Shown in pieces: positions 48,629-60,600 of a DNA stretch of 64,000 nt (positions within the stretch are counted from its first letter, which is position 1; each line of letters begins with the position of its first letter). The notes beneath the pieces were generated by a model. It was not told the DNA's origin, ran no database searches, and saw nothing but the letters and a program-made list of their open reading frames with translations. A program made the position numbers and the translations under genes. Location of the stretch: assembly GCA_036971475.1 (NCBI GenBank), contig JBAIZL010000002.1, forward strand, positions 230,556,143 through 230,620,142, read 5' to 3'. This DNA comes from Prosapia bicincta (lineage: Eukaryota > Arthropoda > Insecta > Hemiptera > Cercopidae).

Positions 48629-48681
48629 CTTCTTCCAAGGCAGAAGGAATTATTGTAAGCAAGTTAACAGAGGAAGATCCT
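48629..48681 (-). CDS. Internal 53-nt exon of the unknown secreted-type gene
   Basis: Minus strand: polypyrimidine tract and acceptor TTTTTTTTCTTTTATAG, exon encoding GSSSVNLLTIIPSALEE, then donor GAAG|GTAAAC. The exon ends with one nucleotide of a codon and the 44329-46277 exon starts with two, so they join as Glu and give ...SALEE-EINFQEYNYANATL in open frame. It needs an upstream exon ending with two nucleotides of a codon. Confidence 0.6.
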
Positions 48682-49944
48682 CTATAAAAGAAAAAAAATG
48701 GGTGAATAGAATATTTACAAGCCAAAGGATAAGATTTGAGGTAGATAAGTAAATTTATAATTGGAACACACTTGCAGCAGTAGCTATTTATCACCACTTC
48801 CATAATGCATGGTGTTGAACTCCTGTAAGAGTTAAATAGTTTGGGTAACAATATGTTCCAGCGCATACTTAATGATGAAGGGTTCTGGATAGTAGAAAGT
48901 GACAATATAGTACCATTCTCTGCATGCAGTTTGTAATATCAGTAACTTTCTCCTCTATTCTCATTGAAATAATTAATTTTATAAATAATTTATTGATGTT
49001 TATATATCATACAACTTTATTGTGTTTTTAATAACTTATAAAAAAGAATTTAACAGATTTTAGATTCACTTCAATTTACTTGTAACAGATGGATACCTAT
49101 TGTCACACACTGTACAGTAGATTATTTGTTAATGAATGTGTGTGGTGTGTGTGTGTTATAAATTACATACCTAAAATTCAAACTATTAAAATTAATATTA
49201 TTTCAATAATACATTAAAATGGAATTGCCAACTATATACAGTTATAGAATTACTATGAAAACCTTATGAACGGAGGAAGTAGTTTAAAAATATATCTATG
49301 ATATTTGTGAATTAAAGAAAATAAGAAAATGTCTATTGTACATGTGTTAGCATCTTGGAATGGTGCTACCTGCTTTCTTTTTACCTCCATAATAATCTTT
49401 ACACCCATGTTTTTACATTTATTCAGTGCTGATGATGTTCTACCTATAACATCTCTAACTCAAATTAATGGAAATTTACTTCTCTTTTCTCTGTTGAAGT
49501 TAATTTTGTACCCTAAACATCAATTCTTGTGTGTCACTTATATCCTTCTTTAGTTGGCAGCTTGGATGAATTCCAGGGTACCCCTTGTTTTAGCTTAGTT
49601 TTTGTTTTCAGCTACAATATTTATATTCATAAATTAGAAGGGTTATTCTGTACAGTGTACTATTGTTCTGCTGCAGAAAAATCTTGAAATAAACTGATTA
49701 AAATTCAGGTGGTTGCACATATTACTATTACACAGTTGGCCCTATCTAGGGTCTTCTATTTCTGTTTGGCTGATATACCAATACTTTTATTTCAGAAAAA
49801 AGTACTTAATTTGTTAAAAATGTTTATTATTATTTTTAGTTATAAAAAATATTTATATTTGTTTTTAAAAATTTCTAAACAAAAAATTTACCTGGTTAGA
49901 CTGTGCGTTTATAACATATGATATACATTTGTTTACCTGTATAA

Positions 49945-51282
49945 GTATAGTGTGATGCGGAAACCAGAAGTTTTTGAAATAGGAAGCTTAAGCACAATAG
50001 AAAAGGGAGGGGTGTGCGACAGGTTACATTCCATCCCTTGATTCTTAGCATTTGTGGCTATCATAACAGCTATTATAATGGCAACCATTAGCAGAGTGGC
50101 GTTCAGTAGCCATTATGAAGCAGTGGACTTTAGATCATCGCATGTTCGCGTATGATTCTTTTGTTAGGAGTGGTGAGTCAGTGACTAGTTCAGCTTGAAT
50201 TTCGCCACAGACTCAACGTTCATCGAAATGGCTCTATTCCCATTGCGTAACTCAATATTACATTGGTTTAACACTCTTCGAACTGAAGGCTCAATAGCCC
50301 CTCAGCAGGCAACGTACTGTGCATACTCGAGAGAACATTGAAAGGGTCAGAAGAGTGATACTGAAAAGCCCAACCTGCTCTGATCAGCGTCATTCAGCTC
50401 ACTGCAGATCAACGACCATATTGCAGGAAGAATGATATTTCCACCCTACAAGATTGCTATTTCACAGGGATTGAATGTAAGGGATTACTCCCAACAATTA
50501 TCTTTCGGTCAGGAAATGCTTGGTCTTTATGAGAACAATGAAAACATGCGGGTTGCAATGAGCAATGAAGCCTATTTCCAACTTTATGGGGCCGTCAACA
50601 AAAAAATTCTCAGTATTGGGCTACAGAAAATCCCCGACAATTACATGAAAACCTATTGCATAATGCTAAGGTGACAGTTTGCTGTGCAATGGAAGGTTTG
50701 ACATCATCGACCCCTATTTTTTCAAAGAGGATGGGGTGACTGTTACTGTAACGCCAAATGTTACACTAACATGGTAAACTCCTTTTTCATTCCTGAGTTA
50801 CAAAGAAAAGGTATTGTTCGTCAACAATTGTGGTTTCAGCAAAATAGGGCCAAAACACACACCGCCAGAATGACAATGGCTTTTCTTCGCTGCCTGTTTC
50901 CCAATCGGCCTAATTAAAGATTCTGTGACATTTTATGGCCTTCTCCGTCCCCTAACCTGTCCATGTGTGATTTCTTTTTATGGGGGTACCTCAAATTATA
51001 TGTCTACAAATCCAAGCCAAGTACATTAGACGAATTAAAGGAATCTGTCAACACATCACAAACATCGACAGAAGTCTACTGAAAAGAGTGGAGGGCAATT
51101 TTCGTTCACGTCTACAATGGGTCACCGAAAATGGACTTCACATGTTGGACATTATTTTCCAAAATTAAATTAAATGCTATGTTTTCATGTATTTCAGTGT
51201 GTGATTAAACAATTTTTACAGTAAAAACTGACGATTTTATGATCATTTTAAAAAGATCTGGTTCCTGCTCCGCACCCTGTAT
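49945..51282 (+). mobile_element. Tc1/mariner-like element (DUF4817-type HTH), broken
   Basis: The right end inverted reads TACAGGGTGCGGAGCAGGAAC and the left end tagtgtgatgcggaaaccag: both contain TGCGG..AACCAGA followed by a T-rich stretch, so they are diverged TIRs. Interior + strand frames: DHRMFAYDSFVRSGESVTS, LEFRHRLNVHRNGSIP..NSILHWFNTLRTEGS (HTH), ENIERVRRVILKSP, FHPYKIAISQGLNVRDYSQQ, then WFQQNRAKTHTARMTMAFL (DDE 'QQDGAPPH' equivalent, Asp lost), SPSPNLSMCDFFLWGYLK (third catalytic position) and STEVYXKEW. Frameshifts and stops are many. Confidence 0.75.
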
Positions 51283-51529
51283 AAAAATTATTGGAAACTT
51301 TTTTGCAGAAAGAGATATAATTATATAGGAAACGTTCTTGTAATATAAAACACAATAGTTTTCTCTGATGAAAATGTATGATTTATTGACCTAAATGTAG
51401 GAGACTTGATTTATTATTCAGAAGCAGAAAGCGGATTTTCTTTGATAGTTTCTTCTTATACAGTGATAGGTGTTGTTTTCTAGAATATTTTATTTTGAGT
51501 ACGGGTTTTATTCAATATCACTTTATACA

Positions 51530-51775
51530 ATATCAAGAGCACAGTGGTACAATATATTACAATGAAAATATTGATAAGAACCCCAATGCCACAAAAATAA
51601 TAAAAAAGTAACAAATAAAACAAGTCATAAGGGTTTATGACAAGGGGGTTTATTTTAAAACAATGAAACATAAGGGTTTACCTTTATGTACATTTCGATG
51701 TCCTACATCATCATCATAGGATCTTATTACAAAAATACAATCTAGCAAACAAGAAGTTACAAACTAGAGTGATGA
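51530..51775 (-). repeat. Single arm of the palindrome-2 family with hammerhead-like motif
   Basis: Shares with palindrome 2 the order: aagagcaca, aaaatatt, cacaaaaataa, gggttta, tgtacatttcgatg, catcatcat, acaatctag.aaacaa. The minus-strand motif at 51681-51722 has stem II GAUGU/ACAUC, GAAA and AUGUACAU; the core carries a two-base insertion. It directly abuts copy 3 of the dispersed 300-bp repeat. Confidence 0.65.
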
Positions 51776-51777
51776 TC

Positions 51778-52005
51778 ACTACCACTTCTGAAAACATATT
51801 TCAAAAAGTTTTATAAATCAACATCTTCTATATCCATATACGTCCATAAACATCCAATATGTCCATACATATGTCAAGATTGCTTGTTATTTCATACCAA
51901 AGCTAATTTATCTAACAACCATCTCATGCAAGTCAGTGTTTTGACAGTCATCACGTTTGTATGAAAGTATTTACATCTCCCATCTGGTATATATGTTCTG
52001 GACTG
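51778..52005. repeat. Dispersed ~300-bp repeat, copy 3
   Basis: Matches copies at 21165 and 41325: accacttctgaaaacata, atcaacatcttctatatcc, ttgcttgttatttcatacc, aagctaatttatcta, agtcagtgttttgacagtc, gtatttaca. It adjoins the hammerhead-bearing arm. Confidence 0.7.
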
Positions 52006-52369
52006 TTTTATACAGGTTACAGTACATATACCACTAGATCTATAAATTAAAATATTTGAGGGACTTGTTGATTGTGGACTTTACACCACAAACATAGGCT
52101 ACCTATATCACCACAACTTATTATAATATACAAGATATTCCTTTAATGATAATATTTTGGCTTTATAGTTTTCTGTGTGGTTTGTTGGCTGATTGCTTTA
52201 TAGGCATTTGTGAGGTCATTTACATTTAAATTTTTGGACGTGGTTGTTTGGTGTTGAGGTTTGTATAATTTTTTGCTATTGATTGGATGGATTTGTTTTG
52301 GTTTGGATTTTTGTGAGATGTGGATTTTAGATGTTCGACCAAAATAGGGGCTCATAAACGAGGCACAGG

Positions 52370-52837
52370 GGTTGATTCCTGTACATCGGAGGCGTTGCCG
52401 GATCTGTGACTATTGCAGACAGATGCTGATGGGAGGAGCGTTCTGCTCGATCTTTGAGTGATGTAGTCAGTTTGACAATGAAATCGTCTAAGGACGGGAT
52501 GTTAAGTCCCGTGGCTATTATCGTGGCTGAATGGTGAGCTTGTTGTCAAGTGTCACCCCTAGATACTGTACTGTAATTTTCCATGCTATGGGATTGTCAT
52601 TGAGAAAGAGTTGTGCGACAGGACAAGCTCGTTTGTTGGTGAAACAAACGGCTTCAGTTTTAACCGTGTTGACTGCGATTCTGCACTTCCGAAGCCATGG
52701 TTGGTGATGATCTAGTTGTGTCTGGATGTATTGAACTCCAAAATTGACATTAAGGATGCGATACTGAAACATGGAGTCGTCGACAAAGAGTCACAGTCGG
52801 ACAGATGGGTATAGGGGCCCTGGATTGAGGCAGCATT
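52370..52837 (-). pseudogene. LINE reverse transcriptase fragment (Jockey-like), minus strand
   Basis: The minus-strand frame has LFVDDSMFQYRI, with FVDD as the catalytic Y/F-x-DD box. Then follow YIQTQLDHHQPWLRKCRIAV, NTVKTEAVCFTNKR and WKITVQYLGVTLDNKLTIQP, the RT thumb region of Jockey-group LINEs. The part before the FVDD box is lost in a different sequence; the inverted duplication at 52838-53145 starts there. Confidence 0.8.
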
Positions 52838-53145
52838 GTGTGGAGGGCTACGACTATAGTGGGTGCACAGCTTTTAAACCACATTACCATAATCTAACTT
52901 GGTGAATTAATATCATCAATACAATAATCACTATTCTGTGATGCCTTTTACAGTAATGGAGTTGAGGTGACCATTTCCTAGCCTTTGAAGACTCAACTCC
53001 ATTACTGTAAAAGGCATCACAGAATAGTGATTATTGTATTGATGGTATTAATTCACCAAGTTACATTATGGTAATGTGGTTTAAAAGCTGTGCACCCACT
53101 ATAGTCGTAGCCCTCCACACTCTTCAAAGGCTAGGAAATGGTCAC
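52838..53145. repeat. Inverted duplication with structure A-S-A'-S'
   Basis: Arm A is 52838-52966 and its reverse complement A' is 52992-53120 (129 bp each, about two mismatches). The 25-bp spacer S (52967-52991) is itself followed, after A', by its exact reverse complement S' (53121-53145). So the sequence can fold as A/A' or as S/S'. It lies at the broken end of the LINE fragment. No hammerhead-like motif inside. Confidence 0.95.
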
Positions 53146-53639
53146 CTTCAAAAATAAAGCCACAGGTAGGTTAAGTTCTTTAGTTGTGACGAAACCAATT
53201 GGCTCAGGGGAGGGAAACCCTGATCACAAATGACTTGGTCTTCCTGAAAGGGGGTTGACCTGTGTAGTGAACCTGTGAATCAAACCTTGTGAAAGAACTC
53301 TTGTTCAGAAAAGTGAGCTGGGAAATTCTTATATAGCAGCTCAAGGTTCATTCTGATCTGTAGCGCCTTATAGTAAATACATAGTATGACAAATTTTCAG
53401 GAAAAAGAATATTATAAGAGATAAAACACATAAATTTCAGGCATCATATCTTGAGACAAAGTAATTAAAACGATGCTTAAACGCTTTTATGAATGTTGAG
53501 GGTATAAATAATTATATCCATAAAAGTGTTATTCATAAATTGTTATTTAGTCAAAATTGCTTCCAATTTATTGAACCCCTGTAAAAATGGAGCAATAGGT
53601 TTACCTAAAAATATGATTCTGCACTTAGAAAAAAATAGG

Positions 53640-53770
53640 TTTATGTGTTGAAGTTTTTTTTGTACACTTGAGATTTGGCTGTGACTCACGGCATTGAACA
53701 ATGCACTGATCTAGTACAAAATGTGTCTACTGAAAAATAACATTAAGTAGTGTTTTTTTGTAAAGTGATA
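53640..53770 (+). repeat. Penelope-like 3' end, + orientation
   Basis: The phrase tgactcacggcattgaacaa, then gcactgatctagtac and aaaatgtgtctactgaaa, then ttaagtagtgttttttt mirrors the PLE ends at 19.9 and 46.6 kb. It keeps the UUGAACA...stem II...AAAAU..GUC outline with substitutions. No coding part attached. Confidence 0.55.
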
Positions 53771-55015
53771 CAAATAAGAACAAATAGGTTTACTTACAAA
53801 ACTCTGCATTTACAAAAACATATGTTTTACAATCATTTACAAAGATGCCTTAATCCTGCTTACAATAATAAAATAAAGACAGAGAAGTATCACTTCATTG
53901 ATTAGTTAAGTGTCCTTTGAAGGATATATCCTTTACAGTTTAAATTACACCAGAGTATAAAGTCATTTTCTGCATAACTCTCTTCATAAACTTTCTCATT
54001 TATATACATTTCTGTTTGTAAATAATAGATGTAAATTATACTTAAAAAATCCACCATTTTAGAAATGACTTACTTTTGTGTATTTATCACTCCAGAGTTG
54101 TCATGGGGTAGAGATATACTCTAGTGATTTGTTTTTCATGTCATAAACAATTGGTAGCATTTGGACCTTGGGTAGCCCTCTTTTGTATGTTTCATACATC
54201 GTTTACTCGCCAGTCGTATTCTGATCTCGTCCTAGTACACAGTTTGCACTAAGCTAGTTATTTTAGAATTCATCACTGCTTGAGATGCCTTTGTACCCTA
54301 TTCAACCAATTGTGCCGAGGGTTTTCTTTACTCTGTAAAGTTGCTGTAGTGATATGCTGTTGAGTTTTCATTAAAAATTATATTATACTGACACTTTTTA
54401 AAAGTATATAATTATTTTACGAAAATGGATGAGTGAATGTAATAGAAAACGGTTACAAATGTGGCTGAGGGAGACAGAAAATGAAGATGATAAGAGTGTT
54501 TTGGGAATAGGCCTTGATCAATCTGAAGAAAATTTGAATTTACTTAACAGTGATAGTGCTGATTTCTATGAAAATATTCTAGAAAATAACATTATATTTT
54601 CAAAGTTAAGACATTGCCAAGATTATTGTGGAGAGTAACGTGCAACTCTGACATTCGATCTTCATGGGTTTTATATTGGTGAAGGTAAGGCAACTAATTG
54701 ATGTTAATAGCTTTATGTGACTGCATCAAACAGAGAGCATTATAAAAATCTATTTTTCATATACCTGGGTCTAAAAAGCTTTGTAAAAAAATACTAAAAC
54801 ACATGTACAATTCTTTCAGGGTTCTTTCATAGATAATACGAGTCAACCATATCTCTGCCACCCATTCCACAATTTTTTTTGTTGGTGCCAATAGGATAAA
54901 AGAATCTTTTTATCACAAAATAAAATTGTTGATAGTTTCTATGCCAGGCATTACACCGGAACCAAATCCTATGCTTTACACCACGTCACCAAGTAGTTAG
55001 TCGCTTCTAAGGATA
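53771..55015. other. Intergenic DNA, no confident gene
   Basis: A + frame at 54429-54638 (69 residues, acidic Glu/Asp/Asn-rich, MSECNRKRLQMWLRE...) could be an N-terminal piece of a transposase but matches nothing I recognise with confidence. Otherwise AT-rich. Confidence 0.3.
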
Positions 55016-55875
55016 AAACTGAATTTACCTAAAGATCGGAGCAAAAGAGACCATCCAGATCTACTATGATCAGAGGCATTTGGAATGATCCACACACTCT
55101 ATAAAAATGTTTATGGATGGGTGACTGGATCAGGACAGTGGAGTATCAGGTGGAGGATACTTCAATGTATTTAATGGTGGCACTCACTTCATCCTGGCGA
55201 ATTTAGCCTCTAGCACGGATATGGAACTACTAGCCTTAAGTGCAGCACTGATAAGCTGCCTTCAGCCCACCACTTTTAAGCAAATATACGTATTTACCGA
55301 CTCAAAATTCGCCCTTCAGTCGTTAATGAGTGACTCTACGGGTCCTTACTCGTTTCGGATATCTGTAATTAGGGAAACAATTGCCAAGTTGGAATCTGAC
55401 AGCAAAGAGGTGACTCTTCAGTGGGTACCTTTGCACTGTGGAGTCCCAGGAAATGAAATAGCAAAATATTCATTGTAAATGAAACAGGCAAACCTAAGCA
55501 AACATTCTTTAACCGATTGTAAAAGAGACGCAAACAAGATTTTCCAGAACACATGGGAACAATGATAGGAGAGTGAATCAACGTGTCACCAACTGTTTAA
55601 ATTTCAACCCGGGCCAGCCACGGACGACAAATTTGGTGGACTCCGGCGCCAGATACATCATTCATTACCAGAGCAAGAACAGGGTACATAATAATGGAGA
55701 GCTACCTATTCAGATTCAATGTGACAGAATCCGTACTCTGCGATCTCTGCAACGAGGGTGAGGAGACAGTTGAACATATGGTGTTCAATGTACTTATCCC
55801 ATTATCTCAAGAGACATCCTGAGAGTTGAGGTCGAAAAATGGGAAGATATTCTTCTCAAGAAAAAATATTAGCAT
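55016..55875 (+). pseudogene. LINE RNase H and C-terminal zinc region, + strand
   Basis: RNase H-like pieces in order: MFMDG (first Asp, about 55110), SGVSGGGYFNVFNGGTHFIL, MELLALSAAL (Glu, 55221), IYVFTDSKFALQSL (Asp) and VTLQWVPLHCGVPGNEIA (His region, about 55410-55460). A stop follows, then SKHSLTDCKRDANK and, after frameshifts, CDLCNEGEETVEHMVF, the C-terminal CxxC...H zinc motif of LINE ORF2. Same general LINE group as the minus-strand RT piece at 52.5 kb. Degraded by stops and shifts. Confidence 0.8.
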
Positions 55876-58322
55876 AATCGATTTATCATGGACATCAGGC
55901 TAACGGCTACTCCTAGAGCTGGACGCTTGTACGAAGAAGTAAGTTTCACAGATAATGGCATGATGGAAAAAATTATGACACACTAATATTTATATGGATA
56001 AAATTAAATTGTTACACAAAAAAAGGGCCCCACCAGACGGATACTTGTGAAATTAAATATATAATTGGTGTCCTCCTTCTTGCTGGCACTTTAAAAGCTA
56101 CCATAAAAACGTAATTGAAATTAGAAACACGAGTAATGGTAGGATCTTCAGGGATAGAAGTAATATATTTTATGTAACATTGAGCAGGCATTATTTTAGA
56201 TTCTTGGCGTAATATTTTCATTTTAATGATGTGTAAGCTAGATTTTAATGAGGGGATTAGGAAAATAAGCTCCCTTTAGGTGTATTTTAAAGTTTTTTAA
56301 AAATAAAAAATGCATTCACCTTTTTGTCTAATTTATCATAGACAAAAAATGTTTTGTAGTATTTACCAAGTACTGTTGGAAAAAAAATGGAATCAAGATA
56401 TTTATGCTGATTCAGTCATGTAATGTTTACATTAATTATAAGGAATTTATGCTGAGACTCAGGCAAAACACTCTTATGATATTCTTCCCTCTGGATTTTA
56501 GGATTTAGTATCATGTCTTGTAGAATCAATTTCAAGATCAAATTAGAATATTACCTGACGATAATGGGTTCATTATTTTCCTCCAACTCTCTGTCTATTT
56601 GATGATATATTCCTCATACCTGTTACAACAAACCACCAGACAATATGAGATGACAACCAGATATTCCCATTAAACATTTTGGCTAACAAAGATCAGGATA
56701 TCTAAACCTGATTGACTAGCATTGATATCCAAAACTGAACAAAGCTGTTAGTGCTTTGTCATCAGATCACAAAATTGGTTAAAACAATTCCAACACAGAA
56801 AAAACTTGGTCACAACACAATTTGGAATATATATTCTAGATAAAACGTACACATATGATTGTTCAAAAAAAAGAAATGGCTTCTTAGGGCATTTTTCAAC
56901 TGATAACTTTAAGAAATGTAAATGTAAAACAGGGTTAAGACTTTGGTCTTTGACCACATGTAGCCTGCAATTCAAAGTCAAGTGAGTATAATATATATTC
57001 TGAAGGATAGGCAAAATTATTTTGAACATGGTAGTGGAGCAGTAGCTACTACAATAAAATCGAAACAAAAGTATGGTTAAGAGTACTGAATTTGCTCGAT
57101 CAAAAACTTGTATCAAATATTGGACATTTCCAAAAAAATGGCATTGATGAAGATAGCTTAACCACCTAAATATTTTTGTTATTATTGCTCAAACAATATA
57201 AGATGAATAGACACATATTTTTTAAAATCGATGATATTTTATCAAATGTAAAAACATTTATTACATTCAAATGTCCAATTCAAATTTCTTTAACTTCTAA
57301 AACTTTTTCCTTTCCAATATACAACAATATAGAAAGAAAATCATCATAGCCGCATAGTAAAGCTACATTATTGTCTACTCTGTATAACATTTATGTAGGT
57401 ATGTGTGTGTAAGTGTAAGTATTTACAAGTGTGTGTGTGTATAAAATACATGGACTAAAAGAATTAAAACTAAAGGAATATGCAAAATCGTCTCCCAGCT
57501 GTAGTAACAAGCAACTCCATGAACATTAGAATTTTGCTTGACATCTCGTAAGATAATAAGGTCTTAATTAGATAAATGTATTATACATAAAATACGAGTT
57601 AGAAATCTCAAATATTCATGCCTTGGTTTCATTGCATTTAGCAAATGATAAAGTTTTATATTTTTTACCTAATTACTATAGTGTTGGGAAATGATAAATA
57701 GGTTTTTGAGCTGATAAAATAAAATACGAGTTGGCCAGGTACAGATAATGTATGTTTAACTACCAATTTTGGTTAGCGATATTTTAAATCGATTTTTTAG
57801 AATGTATTTGTAAATAACATAAATAAGAAAAAAAAACATATTGACTCAAAATCGGGTTTTGTCAAGTATTATCTATATAATCAATCTTATGGTATAATAC
57901 ATTCATCACAATTAATAAATATTTTATATCAATTTTACTCTTATAAAACCTGATTAATTCTAAAAACGTGCTCCGAGGTAGGGTAACAAAAATAAAAATC
58001 ATGTAGGGTACACATGTTCCCTCATATAACAATTCACATAACTTTTTAGAATAGTTTCTTCAGAGCTAATATAATAATAAAATTCCTACTTTATAAGTAC
58101 AAAATAGTCTAGACAAACACTTTGATATTGCAAAGTATTACACCCACAAGGTTATTTATTAAATAACTAATGGTATAAACGACCAAAACATTATTTTAGC
58201 CTAGCAAAGGCTATTAACATTTAATAATAATAAAATTAAAATTCTAGTAAAAATAAGTTACATGTTGTTTTTATCTTTATTATTAAAAATTAATTCTTGT
58301 GAGAACAAAAAAATGTATTCAC
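55876..58322. other. AT-rich DNA, no confident exon
   Basis: Probably intronic if the exon at 58323-58416 belongs to the minus-strand gene. A short minus-strand frame near 57296-57390 (VDNNVALLCGYDDFLSILLY) looks protein-like, followed by AATAAA, but I cannot connect it to any gene. Confidence 0.3.
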
Positions 58323-58416
58323 CTGAGTCCTTTAGGTTAGGCAATTTTGGCATAGGATACATGTCAATTTCTAACACTTTTACACACAAACACAGTATGA
58401 AAAAAGCTAAAAACAT
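58323..58416 (-). CDS. Candidate signal-peptide first exon
   Basis: Minus strand ATG at 58416-58414 opens MFLAFFILCLCVKVLEIDMY followed by PMPKLPNLKDS, then one nucleotide and donor CAG|GTGAAT. A hydrophobic core after a Met with a short polar follow-on looks like a signal peptide. It could start the minus-strand gene ending at 44329, but the phase does not match the 48629 exon directly. At least one intermediate exon of length 3n+1 is needed; one 19-nt candidate with acceptor CTAAG and donor AG|GTAAAC sits near 53604-53622. Start context and membership are uncertain. Confidence 0.35.
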
Positions 58417-59689
58417 ATTAGGAATACTTGTATAGGAATAGATATTTTAAATTATACTTGTTTATAACCAAATATTTTTTTAAAAAAGATGTCACATTTT
58501 GTTTCTTTAGAAATAAGTCACTACCACATGTTATAAACATATGTTTAAAATAAGTGTGTTATTGTTGTATAAATTACAAAGAGGTTACTAGATTACTAGT
58601 AAAAGGAAAGTTTATTTTTCAATGCAAAATTTTATAAAATGTAAATAACTTTATAGGATGGCTAAAGAAAATCTATTATCTAAATGAATGAAACATAAAA
58701 TAATTTATAAATCGTAGTTTCAATTTATAATTCACTGCCAATAATATAAGTAAAATTTGTTTCAAATTCTTTTTATTCTTGTAATTGCTAATTTTTATAA
58801 CAGTTATTAAAAATTTCAAATATACTCGGTTCATTACTTACTATTCTTGTAATTTATAAAAGCAATTACATTCTGGCACTTATTTAAAAAAGTAAGTGTT
58901 GAAAGAATAATTTTTTAATAATGTTTTTTGTATTATTTAATGTTATTAAATTTAATTGCAGGCCAACTTTATTTCTATCAAAACACTGCTTAATTGTTTT
59001 TATTAATCTGTTATTCATCTATAATCCTTCATGAGTTAAAATAATAAAAACATTCTGAAATGGAAAGACATATTTTTTTCTTAGATGTATACTTTTGTTT
59101 TGTCACTTTGCCACTCCCTTCTTTCACAGATATCTGCCGCATATACACGGCATATACAGCATGAGTTCCTTCTGCTTTATATTTATGCTGGCTAGTCAAG
59201 AGAACAGACATTCATGCTGAGTTCTTTCTGTCTTATGAAATAAATAAATGTGATGTTTAATAGTAATGCCATTGATAGATTTTTCTTAATTATTACTAAA
59301 GCTTTCCTACAGTGTAATAAACGGATATCTCCTGTTTTACTTTTTCTTTGTAACTATTCATATCCTGTATTATAAGTTTTAAATCTTAGTATTTTATTAT
59401 TCATGAAAAGTTTATTTGTCGAAATATGACTTTATCAAGCTATGAAATTTAAAACCTTAACTCAATTTGAGACTGATACTGAATGTGAAACTCAATTTGA
59501 GTGGTACTGAATGTGATTCAGAAATCGAAGGTGGTGTGAAATTGAACTTGAGAATAGATTAGAAGATACTGATGAAGATTGCCAAAGAGCGAACAAAAAT
59601 GTTCTGACTCAGTAAGGTTTTACAAATTTACAAAATAAATTAAAGTTCGGATAGTCATAAACTAATGTGCTGTTAAATATATAAATTGA

Positions 59690-60275
59690 GGTTTCCGGCC
59701 TAAAACCGACTCATGCAAGTATAAAGATGGAAGAGTAGTGAAGGGGGAGGTGGAAGCTATTGGCAGATGGGCAGAGTACTTTGGTGATCTGTATAACACG
59801 GGAGCTCAGACGATTGACACGGACAACAATTCCTTGAACTGAATAGAATTGACAAATGAGGATGACATTGAGCCACCGGACATGGAGGCCTTCATGGAGT
59901 CGATTGAAAAGCAATAGAGCACCTGGTGAAGACTCTTGTGAAGACCTGGTGAAGACTTGTAGCCGAATTCTTTTAAAATTGTGGAGAAATTGTACAGTCA
60001 CAATTATATTCCCTGAGCCTAGACATATGGGAAAGAGAACGCATGCCTAGAAAATGGAGAACTAGTCTCATATGTCCTATTTTTAAAAAGGGTGACAAGT
60101 TAGAATGCAGTAATTATCGTGGAATATCTCTTCTCACGGTAGCATATAAAATATTCTCAAACATAATACTGAAAATGCTCAACGTCTATGCTGAAAATAT
60201 CATATCAGTGCGGATTCCGACAGGGAAGGGGAACTACCGATCAGATATTTCTTTTAAGACAGTTACTCTAGAGGT
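59690..60275 (+). pseudogene. LINE reverse transcriptase fragment
   Basis: + strand pieces: GEVEAIGRWAEYFGDLYNTG, LTNEDDIEPPDMEAFMESIE, then (frameshifted) KSNRAPGEDSCEDL, LLKLW, PRKWRTSLICPIFKKGDKLE, CSNYRGISLLTVAYKIFSNI and, shifted again, CGFRQGRGTTDQI. These are the finger and palm-start blocks of a non-LTR RT ('W..G.I.PIFKKGD...NYRGISL', 'Q.GFR.GR.T.DQIF'). It is cut before the catalytic box. A different LINE from the other copies in the window, or a less decayed member. Confidence 0.8.
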
Positions 60276-60479
60276 GTTGGGAATATAAAATTGACCTTTA
60301 TCTTCTTTTACCTAGTCATCCACTATAGGTAAAAAAATTATTTGAACTTGATTGGATAAATAAAATTGTGTTTTTTTAACGATTGAAAATTTGTACAAGA
60401 TATATACATATATAGAGTGAGCTAATAGAAAGAATTTAATAAATGTCAAAACCAGGAAATATTTTTTTGTAAAAAGCTT

Positions 60480-60600
60480 TAAGACTATAACAACAAATGA
60501 CAAGATGGTTGAATATCGAGTCAAGTGTATTCAATTTATTTAATGCGACATTTTAGCAACTTATTTGTTGCCCTTATCAAGCCTGTAGTTCTGTAAACAC
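60480..60600 (-). repeat. Repeat with hammerhead-like motif, minus strand
   Basis: The minus-strand text around 60543-60585 reads UUGAUAA, G, stem II GGCAAC/GUUGCU around AAAUAA, then AAAAUGUCGC. The layout parallels the other motifs, with U at core position 3 and A at position 8 and G12 changed to A. Stem I is weak (GC/GC). It is followed by ttgaatacacttgactcg (minus). Confidence 0.45.

Noticed and set aside
57296..57390. Minus-strand frame VDNNVALLCGYDDFLSILLY.. with a following AATAAA as a last exon
   Set aside because: Only ~37 codons, no matching upstream exon in phase, and no recognised family; the evidence is too thin to list as a gene.
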